This document shows positions 12,141 to 19,729 of a stretch of 64,000 nt of DNA, piece after piece; the stretch's first letter is position 1, and every line of letters starts with the position of its first letter. The stretch is from contig NC_079880.1 in assembly GCF_029227915.1 (NCBI RefSeq), positions 4,342,001-4,406,000 of the forward strand, read 5' to 3'. The notes beneath the pieces are model-generated. The model had not been told where the DNA came from. It searched no databases and was given only the letters and a program-made list of their open reading frames with translations. A program made the position numbers and the translations under genes. The stretch is from Hydractinia symbiolongicarpus (lineage: Eukaryota > Cnidaria > Hydrozoa > Anthoathecata > Hydractiniidae).

Positions 12141-15100
12141 TACCATCTTCCAAAATTATGCGTTTATCATCATCGGCATTGAGCGCCAGTTTATTTGTTT
12201 TTATTGTGTGAACATCATGCTTAATGGATCGAAAGGTCATTTGGGTTCTGTAAATGTTCTCACCCTCAAACAGGCATCTCTTATAATCATTGAAACCTAT
12301 GGTCTCCCTTACCACACATTTCTTCACCCCCTTACACCTCTTATCCTCCTTACCACATAGTTGTTTGTATGCACAGGTCTTAGCTCTTAGGGCTACAAAC
12401 TCAGTCATCACCTTACCACCTAACTCGTCCTTCATCAGCCCAATGATCTTTTTATTCAAACCCAATGGTAGAGGTCTACCATCTTCCTTATCATACCCCG
12501 ATGTGTCAAATCTCGCGGGCACATCGTTCGCGATATCTTTGTAAAAGTCGTCTGTTTTTATGTGGTAAACGAATGAATCCGTATCCATGTAGCAAAGCTT
12601 CACATCATCACCATATTTCGGTCTCATGTAATCATGGTGGAACTCATACATAACCATCTTGGATAGATGGAGGATCGTGGGGCCGAGGTAGATCAGTTTG
12701 TTCATTTTGATCTTGATCTTGGACATGTCTATCCCCATCAGTGTTTCCGAGAAACGGATTGCACCCCTGAAGTTTGGCTTCATCACCATTTTCTCATAAT
12801 TCTTTTGGTTGGTGGCCAAACGTATATCCTTCTGTCTTCGCTGATTCTCCATTGTCTTACCAAAGACAGAATTGTTCATCAGCTTGAAGAAATCCTTTTC
12901 AAAGTCATTCTTTTACTCCGTGCGCAGCTGTGTATTGAAGTCGATGTAAGGTTTCAACCATGCGCTCTGATCAAACCTCAGTACCCTATGAACCTTATCC
13001 AGAACAAGACCGTGATTCAAAGCTTAAGCAAGCGCACGGATATGAATCACATAGTTCCTCTTGTCCGAAAGACACGGTGTCAGCTTCTCGACACCATTGA
13101 TAACCTTCCTCTCGGGCATGAAAGGAAGATCGTTATGTGTGTCATGAAGATTATGTGGATATCTAACATCAACCTCAAGCATGTACCCCTTTTCACCGTT
13201 TTCCACAGCCAACTCTGAAATGAGTTCTGGTGTAAATTTACCGGAATCATCCCACTCAAACCCCCCGGTGGGCATCTTCTGTATCATAGCCCATCCATAC
13301 AGATTGTTAGCATCAAGATACTGTAGATAGGTTGTATCTTCTGAAGTATTATACATATCGCCCATATATGGATTATTTGCTTTCGCGTGTCTGTGAACGG
13401 CCTGACAGAGACCGCCCCTAATACCCATCTCCACAAACAGTAACATATCCATATCTGACAACAAATCCAGCTCAACATCTGTCTTTTTCAGGCATGCCTG
13501 CCAAGCTAATCCGGGGGCCGTGTAAAAATGAGCGGGATCTAGTTTATAGTTTCTCAAACATGTCTCTCTGAATGTCTCAAACACATCACTCAGAAGCAGA
13601 ACATCCGTCTTGAGATAGATATCATGATAAACGCCCATATTTTCAACTTTCATGTCCTTCCACACCTTCTGGGCATGCGCATAATCGGCATCACTGATAC
13701 CATTCATGTTCAACTTGCTATAAAAGTCATCTTTCGAAGGAAGCCTGGTTTCATTAAACCTATCGAATGAATCAACATACTCATATGGGTATACACCCTT
13801 CCTTCTCATTATGTTGAATTGCTCATCATTGAAGAATTTTCTAAGGTTTTTACACTGACCATCGGATAGATTGTCAGCTAAGGAACCTAATCCTCTTGAC
13901 ATAAATCTAAATGAATCGATGAATCTCAGCTTTATCTTTTTGTCTTTGGTCTCACCATTTTTGTTGGTGTATTCACCAACCTTAACATCGGTCGAGAAAG
14001 AGATATATTTCTCTTTATTTTCAGCGATTACACTCATACCACCTTCTCCATACTTCTTCGCAAGCTCTTTGATAAATAGATGTGAATCATATCCACTCAG
14101 ATTATGGAAGACAACCGGAATATAATTAGGCACCTTGTAACGGAGATTACATTCCATGTGTGCCGATCCACGAAACTTGCCGGTAAAATGACAGTGATCC
14201 CTAACCTTGATGTCATCATCGCCAAATTCTGTCATACAGATGTGGCAGTTGGTGGAATTTTCATATCCATCAAGTTCTTCATCGGTTAGATCTTGCATAC
14301 CAAGTTGTGGAAACATGTTGTATAACCTTTTCGCCTCGGAAACCACATGATCCACAAAGCGCGGAACACAGTCATCACCACGGTAAAGCTTCAGAGGGTC
14401 CAAAACTTCACCATGAGCATATTTACTATAACAACAGAATCCGGTGGGGATATGTTTACCAACTTTCTCGGTGGACGATCCACACTCTATCTCTTCAGGT
14501 TTTGTAAAAGCTTCGAAATCGGCATACATGATGAATGGGGCTTTGAGCTGGTACTGACCGTGGGTGAAGGTTAAGGTGCTATCCTCCTTAGGGAGTTGAA
14601 TATTAACGGCATCATTATTCTTATAATACTCAAAGTGCTCATCCCTTTTCTGTTCGCTTGGAAAACCGGAGAGACAATTCAGGCAATAATGCTCTTTATT
14701 TTTATTCTTTGAGTTTAACTTTCTCAGGACACCGCTCAGGTTCTTAACAGCGATATAATGCCTCTTATCCCCTTCACACAGTAAAAACAAAACAACAGTC
14801 TCATCCCGATCAAGATGCTTCGACTTTCGACACATATAGACACCCTCTTTGTCATCTTTTGTCAAAACATGCACGGCGATATCAGGGTTCCTTCTCTCAA
14901 ACAAATCTATTTTATTTAGCGCCATTGGGAAAGTTAAACCATCCCAATTATACTTGTCATGCTTCTTAAGGTTTGAGATTCGCTCAGGATGATTATCGAT
15001 CTTGTCATGATTGAGAGCAGCGATAATAGTCCATTTGAAACATTCCTCATCACCCTCGTTATGGGGGTTAATCACGGAGAACTTTCCACTGAAATTCTTA

Positions 15101-15365
15101 GGTAGCGGTAAGTAAGAACTACCTCTGGTTAATTTTAGCTTATGAAAGTCCACATGCATATGCAAGATTTTATCAATTGTGAATCCGCTAGCTGGCAGCG
15201 CGGGGTTCTCAATCTGCTTCAACGACTTCTTCTGCCCAAGCACGTCACTCATCAACCTATTTACGACGTGCTCGACCTTTTCGAGAAAGACCCTGACATT
15301 CTTCCCACCATCCGAGTTTATTTTGAAACGTTTGTATGAACCTACAAAAGCTTCTTCAATGGGGG

Positions 15366-15425
15366 TATAGGGGTTTTCCTCCTCTTCCTCCTCCTCCACC
15401 TCTTCCTCTTCCTCTTCCTCTTCAC
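15366..15425 (-). repeat. GAG/GAA codon run (poly-Glu) in the polymerase
   Basis: A low-complexity run encodes an almost pure Glu stretch at about residues 153-168. It separates the proline-rich linker region from the conserved polymerase body. Confidence 0.75.
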
Positions 15426-15574
15426 TGCCCTTTTTATACAAACCCATGATCTTATCCTTCATGGTTTTGAAAGCTTTGCTCGCTTTCTCCTTAATAGCCT
15501 TAGGTACATGATTTATTAACCAGTCTCTCCATTCGATCAACTTGCTTTTCAAATTCATGTCTTGTTGGCTAGTG

Positions 15575-15762
15575 CCTGGTCTAGGTGCTGGTATGGGTCT
15601 TGGCATGGGTATGGGTGCTGGTATGGGTCTTCGCATGGGTATGGGTGCTGGTACCGGTCTTGGCATGGGTACGGGTCTAGTGGGTCTCGGCATGGGTACG
15701 GGTCTAGTGGGTCTCGGCATGGGTACGGGTCTAGTGGGTCTTGGCATGGTTACGGGTGCTGA
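15575..15762 (-). repeat. Tandem proline/arginine-coding repeats in the polymerase N-terminus
   Basis: Direct DNA repeats of about 27 and 30 bp encode MPRPTRPVP units (three in a row) and MPRPIPAPIP-like units. They form a basic, probably unstructured linker after the SAP segment. A shorter PRPVPAPI stretch is present in the neighbouring RING protein. Confidence 0.85.
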
Positions 15763-15880
15763 CACAGTAGTGGGTGTCAATAATTCGATCAGATCGGCCT
15801 TTCTGAGCCTTGAGTAGCCACGTAGGCCGCGTTCTCTAGCGAGAGCTCTTAATTCAACAACTGTATTTCTCGAAGTCATG

Positions 15881-15940
15881 CTTGGTTATGATATACGATT
15901 TATGAACCTTTAAGATGGTTTTTTATAATCGTGAAACTAA
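15881..15940 (-). promoter_or_regulatory. Polymerase proximal promoter repeat (copy C)
   Basis: Starting one base upstream of the polymerase ATG, this stretch matches the first 60 bp of the two longer upstream repeats (15965 and 16727). On the minus strand it holds TATAAAA (15921-15927), about 42 bases before the ATG, then CTTAAAG and GATATACG-like motifs. Core promoter function is inferred from the TATA position and its repetition before two genes. Confidence 0.65.
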
Positions 15941-16101
15941 AAAAAAGATTCATAAAATTTGTTACTTGGCTATGATATACGATTTTGTAATCTTTAAGCC
16001 ATTTTTATAAATCGTAAACCGTGTTGGAGGGTCGTGAGTGTCCTAGTTTGTGGGGCAACCACCATGCTAAATTGTAGTAAAACACGCTTTGTGATACATA
16101 C

Positions 16102-16137
16102 ATCGATACACCATGGGTAACCACCCATGGTGTATCG
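16102..16137. other. Perfect 16-bp-stem hairpin
   Basis: TCGATACACCATGGGT, a 4-base AACC loop, then the exact reverse complement. The equivalent place in copy B instead has two direct copies of ACCATGGGTACCCACCCACC, so the inverted arrangement is specific to this copy. Confidence 0.85.
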
Positions 16138-16153
16138 AGGGTCGTGAATCACA

Positions 16154-16177
16154 TTTGTTACCCGTCCGAGTAACAAA
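16154..16177. terminator. 3'-end hairpin after the RING gene
   Basis: TTTGTTAC and GTAACAAA arms surround a short loop (one internal C/A mismatch compared with the related hairpin at 16922). It lies 24 bases past the RING stop codon on the minus strand and is flanked by a homopolymer of A (T on the minus strand). Transcript-end function is inferred from its position. Confidence 0.5.
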
Positions 16178-16200
16178 AAATGCCCTAACAATCCGACCCC

Positions 16201-16725
16201 TCAAATATATTGTCTAATGACAAGATCTATTGATGCGCGACATATAGGGCATTTATCCCCACTCTTCTCCAATTTATATGCGCACGATAAACAGCAGCAA
16301 AAATGCCCTGTTCTACCATGAACAATGGTGGCGGTCTTTCGTTTAGAAAGACAAATGATACATCTATCATCTTCATCAATGTCATCGTCTGCGTCGTCCT
16401 CATCATCAACCTCAACCCGTGCTGGTACCGGTCTAATCGGTGCTGGTACCGGTCTTGGCACTGATACATTTGGTCTCATCACGGGTCCCGAAAATTCGGT
16501 CACTTCGAGATCCAGCATCCCTAGGACGAGCGGCAAAGTCATATCGGGATATCTTGCGGGTACTGTTGATAACAATAATTCGATAAGCTCAGACCTTCTG
16601 AGCCGCGAGTATCCACGTAGGCCAAGGTACCTCGCTCTGGCTCTTAAATCAGGGACCGTGAAAAGATCAGAGTCATCAATATATTCTCTACTGTGTATCA
16701 AATCGAGAACGATTCCTGAAGACAT
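16201..16725 (-). CDS. SAP domain + Mdm2-type RING protein, putative E3 ubiquitin ligase
   Basis: 174 aa. Residues 24-52 are a SAP-like segment sharing LRGYSRLR with the polymerase N-terminus. Residues 89-102 are a PRPVPAPI linker and 106-120 an acidic run. The C-terminal RING uses C122, C125, H136, H141, C145, C148, C159 and C162. That spacing, Cx2Cx10Hx4Hx3Cx2Cx10Cx2C, with HGxTGH at its centre, is the Mdm2/MdmX arrangement rather than the usual C3HC4 RING. A short tail of 12 residues with an aromatic near the end follows, as in Mdm2, where the tail supports dimer activity. The likely role is ubiquitin transfer to a DNA-associated or host target, with the SAP part as DNA tether. The p53-binding domain of Mdm2 is absent, so its substrate is unknown. 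Promoter and N-terminal module look duplicated from the polymerase gene. Confidence 0.85.
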   Translation of the reverse strand: MSSGIVLDLIHSREYIDDSDLFTVPDLRARARYLGLRGYSRLRRSELIELLLSTVPARYPDMTLPLVLGMLDLEVTEFSGPVMRPNVSVPRPVPAPIRPVPARVEVDDEDDADDDIDEDDRCIICLSKRKTATIVHGRTGHFCCCLSCAYKLEKSGDKCPICRASIDLVIRQYI

Positions 16726-16726
16726 G

Positions 16727-16947
16727 CTTGGTTGTGATATACGATTTTGTAATCTTTAAGATGGTTTTATAAATCGTACACCGTGTTGGAGTGTAATGAG
16801 TGTCATCGTTTGTAATACAACCATCACGCTAAATCACACATACATCGATATACCATGGGTACCCACCCACCGGCACCTAGAGGGTCGTGACCGGTACACC
16901 ATGGGTACCCACCCACCAACATTTGTTACTCGTCTGAGTAACAAAAA
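16727..16947. repeat. Upstream repeat copy B (RING promoter / SAP-gene 3' flank)
   Basis: Counterpart of 15965-16183. It begins one base upstream of the RING ATG. On the minus strand TATAAAA (16765-16771) lies 40 bases before the ATG. Two direct copies of ACCATGGGTACCCACCCACC sit near 16852 and 16898. It ends with the hairpin at 16922-16945. Confidence 0.75.
16922..16945. terminator. 3'-end hairpin after the small SAP gene
   Basis: Perfect 10-bp stem TTTGTTACTC/GAGTAACAAA with a GTCT loop, 11 bases past the stop codon of the minus-strand SAP gene. It belongs to the recurrent GTTAC/GTAAC hairpins of this element. Confidence 0.55.
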
Positions 16948-16956
16948 AATACCCAA

Positions 16957-17226
16957 TCACTTGGATCTTTTGTCGTTATAACGTTTTTGAGCTTTTAGAT
17001 ATGCCTCCCTGTTTTTCGACCTCCACCTTGAACAGTATCCATACCATTCCTTCTTGGTATCCAGATCGATGGTGTAGGATGGGTCGAGATCATTCTTCTC
17101 AATCACCTCAACCAGTTTAGCCTTTCTCATACCCACGATATACTTAATTCCGCGGGATTTAGCAACCTCTCGCAACTCTCTCAGTTTCATCAATTTGTAA
17201 TCTGGTGTGGTATCCATGTCTGACAT
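16957..17226 (-). CDS. Small SAP-domain protein (89 aa)
   Basis: Residues 12-45 give a SAP-like helix-turn-helix with LRELREVAKSRG and a RKAKLVEVI second helix, the same layout as the N-termini of the polymerase and RING proteins. The C-terminal half is basic and aromatic (WYGYCSRWRSKNRE, then Lys/Arg-rich), which would suit DNA binding. The gene is divergent from the integrase with an 87-bp AT-rich spacer containing TATA-like sequence. Role not known; possibly DNA binding during replication or integration. Three SAP-bearing genes in a row is unusual. Confidence 0.75.
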   Translation of the reverse strand: MSDMDTTPDYKLMKLRELREVAKSRGIKYIVGMRKAKLVEVIEKNDLDPSYTIDLDTKKEWYGYCSRWRSKNREAYLKAQKRYNDKRSK

Positions 17227-17270
17227 ATTAATATAATATAAAAAACTTTAAGCACTTTTATCGTACCACA
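17224..17270. repeat. Direct repeat flanking the integrase, left copy
   Basis: ACATATTAAT and, 25 bases later, TTTTATCGTACCACA. Both elements recur in the same order downstream of the integrase. Confidence 0.5.
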
Positions 17271-17313
17271 TCATAACAAAAAGGAGATAAATAAAGGTGT
17301 GCATAAATAAAAC
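17227..17313. promoter_or_regulatory. Divergent promoter region between SAP gene and integrase
   Basis: An 87-bp AT-rich spacer with ATATAATATAAAAAA near the SAP gene start and AAATAAAGG/ATAAATAAAAC close to the integrase ATG. It also contains ACATATTAAT and TTTTATCGTACCACA, which recur beyond the integrase at about 18429-18453. Confidence 0.55.
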
Positions 17314-18297
17314 ATGTCAAACTCTAAACTTCAAGAGACTTACTATCAACCTCAAAATTTATGGAAAGGACAAAAGGCTGTTCGGAATTTAAGAGTATTC
17401 GGCTTCGGGCCAAAGGAGATTAAGAAGTGGCTATCAAAACAAGCATTTTGGCAAGTACATTTACCCGCCCCAAAACATGTTGAAAGACCACATTATGAAG
17501 TTACCACCCCTAATGATTTACATCAATTCGATTTATTGTACATGCCCGGTGACATACTGTATGGTAATAAATATAAGTACATTTTGTCGGGAATCGATGC
17601 TGCTTCCAGATACAAAGTAGCCCGACCTTTGAGGAGTAAGAAAGCCAAAGAGGTTGCCGCTATGATTGAGGACATCTACAAGGCAGGACCATTAACTTAT
17701 CCGAAAACTTTCCAATGTGATAACGGTTAAGAATTCAAAGCAGATGTGACAAAGCTGTTGGAGAAGCATAAGGTTGAAATTAAAAGGGCGACTACAAAAT
17801 GTAAGCATACGCACACAGCTTTTGTTGAGGCGTTGAACAAGATACTTGCGGAAAATTTATTCAAAATACAAGATGCTCAAGAACTGAATGATTCGGAAAA
17901 GGTATCATCTACATGGGTTAAGCATCTGTATAAACTGATTGATAGGCTAAACGATACAAAGACGCAGATGATTGATATGAAGCCAAAAGATGCTATTATA
18001 ATGAAAGAGGTGCCTTTGGTTAATCAAGAGAGCTATCCACCTGAAGTAGAATTAGCTAAAGATGGCTTGTATAGATATTTACTACAACCTGCTGAAGAGC
18101 ATGATGATGGGCGGAGACGGGCAACCGATAGAATATGGTCGAAAAACACATATAGATTGCGTGAGGTAATAGCGCAACCTGGTAACCGTGTAATGTACTA
18201 TGTTCAAGACGGACCCGGACGGGCTTTTGTAAAAGAGGAATTGATGTTAATACCTGAAGATACAGAATTACCTCCTGATTATGTGCAAGGTTGGTGA
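17314..18297 (+). pseudogene. Polinton DDE integrase (rve family), interrupted by one in-frame TAA
   Basis: The frame has 327 codons. The catalytic triad is visible: D73 in QFDLLYMP, D136 in QCDNG, and E172 in AFVEALNK, a D,D(35)E spacing typical of retroviral and Polinton integrases. The N-terminal 65 residues are basic with a helix like those preceding the core in relatives, but no clear HHCC zinc motif. The C-terminal part (about 270-320) has the small beta-barrel pattern with WSKNTYRLREV and RAFVKEEL. The enzyme joins element ends to target DNA and would have made the CCCAG duplication. Codon 139 (17728-17730) is TAA, immediately after DNG and before EF, so translation would stop before the catalytic Glu. 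The frame continues without shift on both sides. Confidence 0.92.
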
Positions 18298-18310
18298 AAA
18301 AGGGGACGAT

Positions 18311-18335
18311 ATCTTTACCTGTTTCTGGTAAAGAT
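18311..18335. terminator. 3'-end hairpin after the integrase
   Basis: Perfect 9-bp stem ATCTTTACC/GGTAAAGAT with a 7-base loop, 13 bases past the integrase stop. The region is shared with the convergent 195-aa gene that ends at 18487. The remaining spacer (18336-18486) has a GC-rich part with two GATCGCGC copies and no further gene. Confidence 0.55.
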
Positions 18336-18428
18336 GATGCCGGGGATCGCGCGGGTCGGTCGGCAGATAGGGCCGCTATGGCTCAGTCTTGGGGGACGAT
18401 CGCGCCACATAATGTCACAAACCGCCTT

Positions 18429-18453
18429 ACATATTAATTTTTATCGTACCACA
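18429..18453. repeat. Direct repeat flanking the integrase, right copy
   Basis: ACATATTAAT directly followed by TTTTTATCGTACCACA, matching the two elements upstream of the integrase (17224-17270), which are further apart there. Confidence 0.5.
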
Positions 18454-18486
18454 CGAAATATGCGAGCGGCGTACATGCACACATCA

Positions 18487-19074
18487 CTAACCTTGATTTA
18501 CGGTCCTTCTGAGGCTTTGAACCTGATCCATTAGACTTTTTTCAAACTGGTTGCGAGTTTCGCTCTCCATCTTTCTGTCGGTTTTCGTCATCTTGTCCAG
18601 AGCCTCGTAGTATATACCGCTCAGGGTTTGAAATTCAATGTGACTAATGTCGTCATTATTCAGAGCCCGCGAGACGGAGTTTTCAAACACGGCGATGGCG
18701 GACGTGGCAACATCATATAATTTCATGACCTTGTCAAGTTTGCTCCGATATCTTTTAATCAGAGCCATGATGGAGCCCGTGAAAATGGTTCCCGACAGTG
18801 CTACGGCTCCCAATCCCACGGAAGCGGGGATTCCGATGAGCGTGGCACCGGTTACCACCGAACCTATGCCCGAAGCGACGGTTATGGCCGTGGCGCTGGC
18901 ATTTAAAAGCACCAGTCTGTGTAGCGTCTTGTTATATTTATCATATTTTGTATTGAACTTATCACGTAATTTTCTAAGCTCCCCAAGTTGAGAGTTCACA
19001 GTATTAGTATTAAACTTGTCCTGCTCGCTCGAATACTCGGGAGCCGTGGGTAGCTTCGGATAAATCTCTGCCAT
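18487..19074 (-). CDS. Hydrophobic-core protein, paralogue A (195 aa), function unknown
   Basis: The N-terminus is polar with a NSQLGELRKLRDKF helix (27-40). Residues 53-106 are long, hydrophobic and rich in Gly, Ala, Ser and Thr, suggesting membrane insertion of two helices with glycine packing. The C-terminal third (107-195) is helical and charged. The neighbour at 19102-19689 has the same plan and shared residues, so the two are tandem paralogues. Proteins of this shape are common in cnidarian-type Polintons; no enzyme motif is visible. A membrane-active or virion-associated role is possible. Spacing to the upstream paralogue is 27 bp, with no room for more than a minimal promoter. Confidence 0.75.
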   Translation of the reverse strand: MAEIYPKLPTAPEYSSEQDKFNTNTVNSQLGELRKLRDKFNTKYDKYNKTLHRLVLLNASATAITVASGIGSVVTGATLIGIPASVGLGAVALSGTIFTGSIMALIKRYRSKLDKVMKLYDVATSAIAVFENSVSRALNNDDISHIEFQTLSGIYYEALDKMTKTDRKMESETRNQFEKSLMDQVQSLRRTVNQG

Positions 19075-19101
19075 TGTGTGGTTACTACAAAGAAAAAAAC
19101 T

Positions 19102-19689
19102 TTACTCTAAATAACCCATATCCAGTTTATCCAGATCCTTGAGAGTTCTATGATACGTATCACACAAATTCTCAAAATCGGCTCTGCGGATCCGAGCGTG
19201 CCAGAGTAGCGTTTTATCGAAAACATCGATGGCATTTTGTACAACGCGATATGCGGCTCTTAATTTGATAAGTTTCTCCCGATATGTCCTAACATATTGG
19301 GCGGTAACCGCATAGGAAGCCGAGCCCAATAGACACATACCCGAATTCCACATGTAATTTCCATGGGTACCGCCCAAATTTCTAATAATGGTCACCGCGG
19401 TCGCTATCGAGCCGGTAATGGCCGCGGTTCCGGATAATCCCTCCAGAATCGACCATATGATCAGAGATCCCCCATGTTCGTGTATCCTGTCCTGGAACTT
19501 GCCTCGTAATTTCACCAACTCCTCAAGTTGGGAATTGGATATATCCGTTTTAAACGCTTCTTCTCTGGTACTAGAACTCTCCGCCATTTCTTGGAACTTA
19601 CCTCGTAATTTCACCAGCCGCTCCTCAAGTTGGGAATTGGATATATCCGTTTTAAACGCTTCTTCTCTGGTACTAGAACTCTCTGCCAT
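19102..19689 (-). CDS. Hydrophobic-core protein, paralogue B (195 aa) with duplicated N-terminus
   Basis: Residues 1-34 and 35-67 are near-identical copies of the same segment (MAESSSTREEAFKT... through KLRGKFQ), so the N-terminus contains an internal Met that restarts the unit. Hydrophobic stretches fall at about 75-103 and 112-130, followed by a charged helical tail containing a YRxKL motif also seen in paralogue A. Without the extra copy the protein would be about 161-162 aa. The true start could be either the first Met or the Met at residue 35. Function unknown. The gene is divergent from the 425-aa gene across 40 bp. Confidence 0.72.
   Translation of the reverse strand: MAESSSTREEAFKTDISNSQLEERLVKLRGKFQEMAESSSTREEAFKTDISNSQLEELVKLRGKFQDRIHEHGGSLIIWSILEGLSGTAAITGSIATAVTIIRNLGGTHGNYMWNSGMCLLGSASYAVTAQYVRTYREKLIKLRAAYRVVQNAIDVFDKTLLWHARIRRADFENLCDTYHRTLKDLDKLDMGYLE
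19489..19689 (-). repeat. ~100-bp coding tandem duplication
   Basis: 19588-19689 (102 bp) and 19489-19587 (99 bp) are almost the same sequence, differing by a 3-bp insertion (one Arg codon) and a few bases. The duplication is in frame. Confidence 0.9.
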
Positions 19690-19729
19690 TTCTATTATAT
19701 TAGGAAAAAACTATCCTTTAAATAAAATA
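19690..19729. promoter_or_regulatory. 40-bp divergent promoter (paralogue B / 425-aa gene)
   Basis: Contains TATTATATTAGGA and CTTTAAATAAAATA. The pair TATTATATTAG...TTTAAAT also occurs in the 38-bp divergent spacer at 25601-25638, suggesting a shared promoter class. Confidence 0.55.

Larger units (their letters stand above)
11875..12147. repeat. Left terminal inverted repeat (273 bp)
   Basis: Read inward, it matches the reverse complement of 27076-27379 almost base for base. I saw one substitution in the outer part (TTTGTAGATC here, TTTATAGATC in the other). It differs by carrying a 22-bp tandem duplication (12097-12140) and by lacking the G-rich insert of the right copy. Its inner edge lies inside the last codons of the polymerase gene. 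Confidence 0.95.
12091..15879 (-). pseudogene. polB: Protein-primed family B DNA polymerase, interrupted by two in-frame TAA codons
   Basis: This replicase would copy the linear element by protein priming. The frame is about 1,262 codons. Residues 7-34 form a SAP-like helix pair; 44-101 are proline/arginine-rich repeats; 153-168 are nearly all Glu. A region with Cys280 and His374 follows, then a CxxC zinc-finger-like segment (C399, C402, H415). Exonuclease motifs are YADFEA (D454/E456), HNLSGYD (near 593-598) and YLKTD (755-759), with an endonuclease VII-like C545xxC548...DHCH insertion. Polymerase motif A is LDANNLYG (D856), motif B NNSVFGK (about 1002-1008), motif C YMDTDS (D1099/D1101). 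TAA codons at 13024-13026 (codon 952) and 12913-12915 (codon 989) lie between motifs A and B in the same frame; no frameshift is needed. As written the protein would lack motifs B and C. The last codons run into the TIR. The start ATG sits 1 base from a conserved promoter repeat. Confidence 0.93.
15965..16183. repeat. Upstream repeat copy A (polymerase distal promoter / RING 3' flank)
   Basis: This 220-bp spacer parallels 16727-16947. Both open with CTTGG..GTGATATACGATTTTG or a close form, share CCGTGTTGGAG and CATACATCGATA, and close with a GTTAC/GTAAC hairpin followed by a run of A. It fills most of the gap between the RING and polymerase genes and probably serves as a second promoter for the polymerase. 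Confidence 0.75.

Noticed and set aside
15542-15817. Gly/Met-rich open frame on the plus strand
   Set aside because: It is the antisense of the proline/arginine repeats in the polymerase gene.
15994-16191. 65-codon minus-strand frame in the polymerase upstream spacer
   Set aside because: It covers the conserved promoter repeat and hairpins and has no recognisable protein feature.
12091-18297. Alternative genetic code with TAA as a sense codon
   Set aside because: TAA clearly ends other genes of the element, for example the capsid gene at 23662-23664 directly before the ATPase start and the 401-aa gene at 26842-26844. The internal TAA codons are better seen as mutations.
19388-19729. N-terminal extension of the 425-aa protein
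   Set aside because: The upstream part of that frame lies antisense to the duplicated coding region of paralogue B, and the ATG at 19730 fits the promoter spacing.
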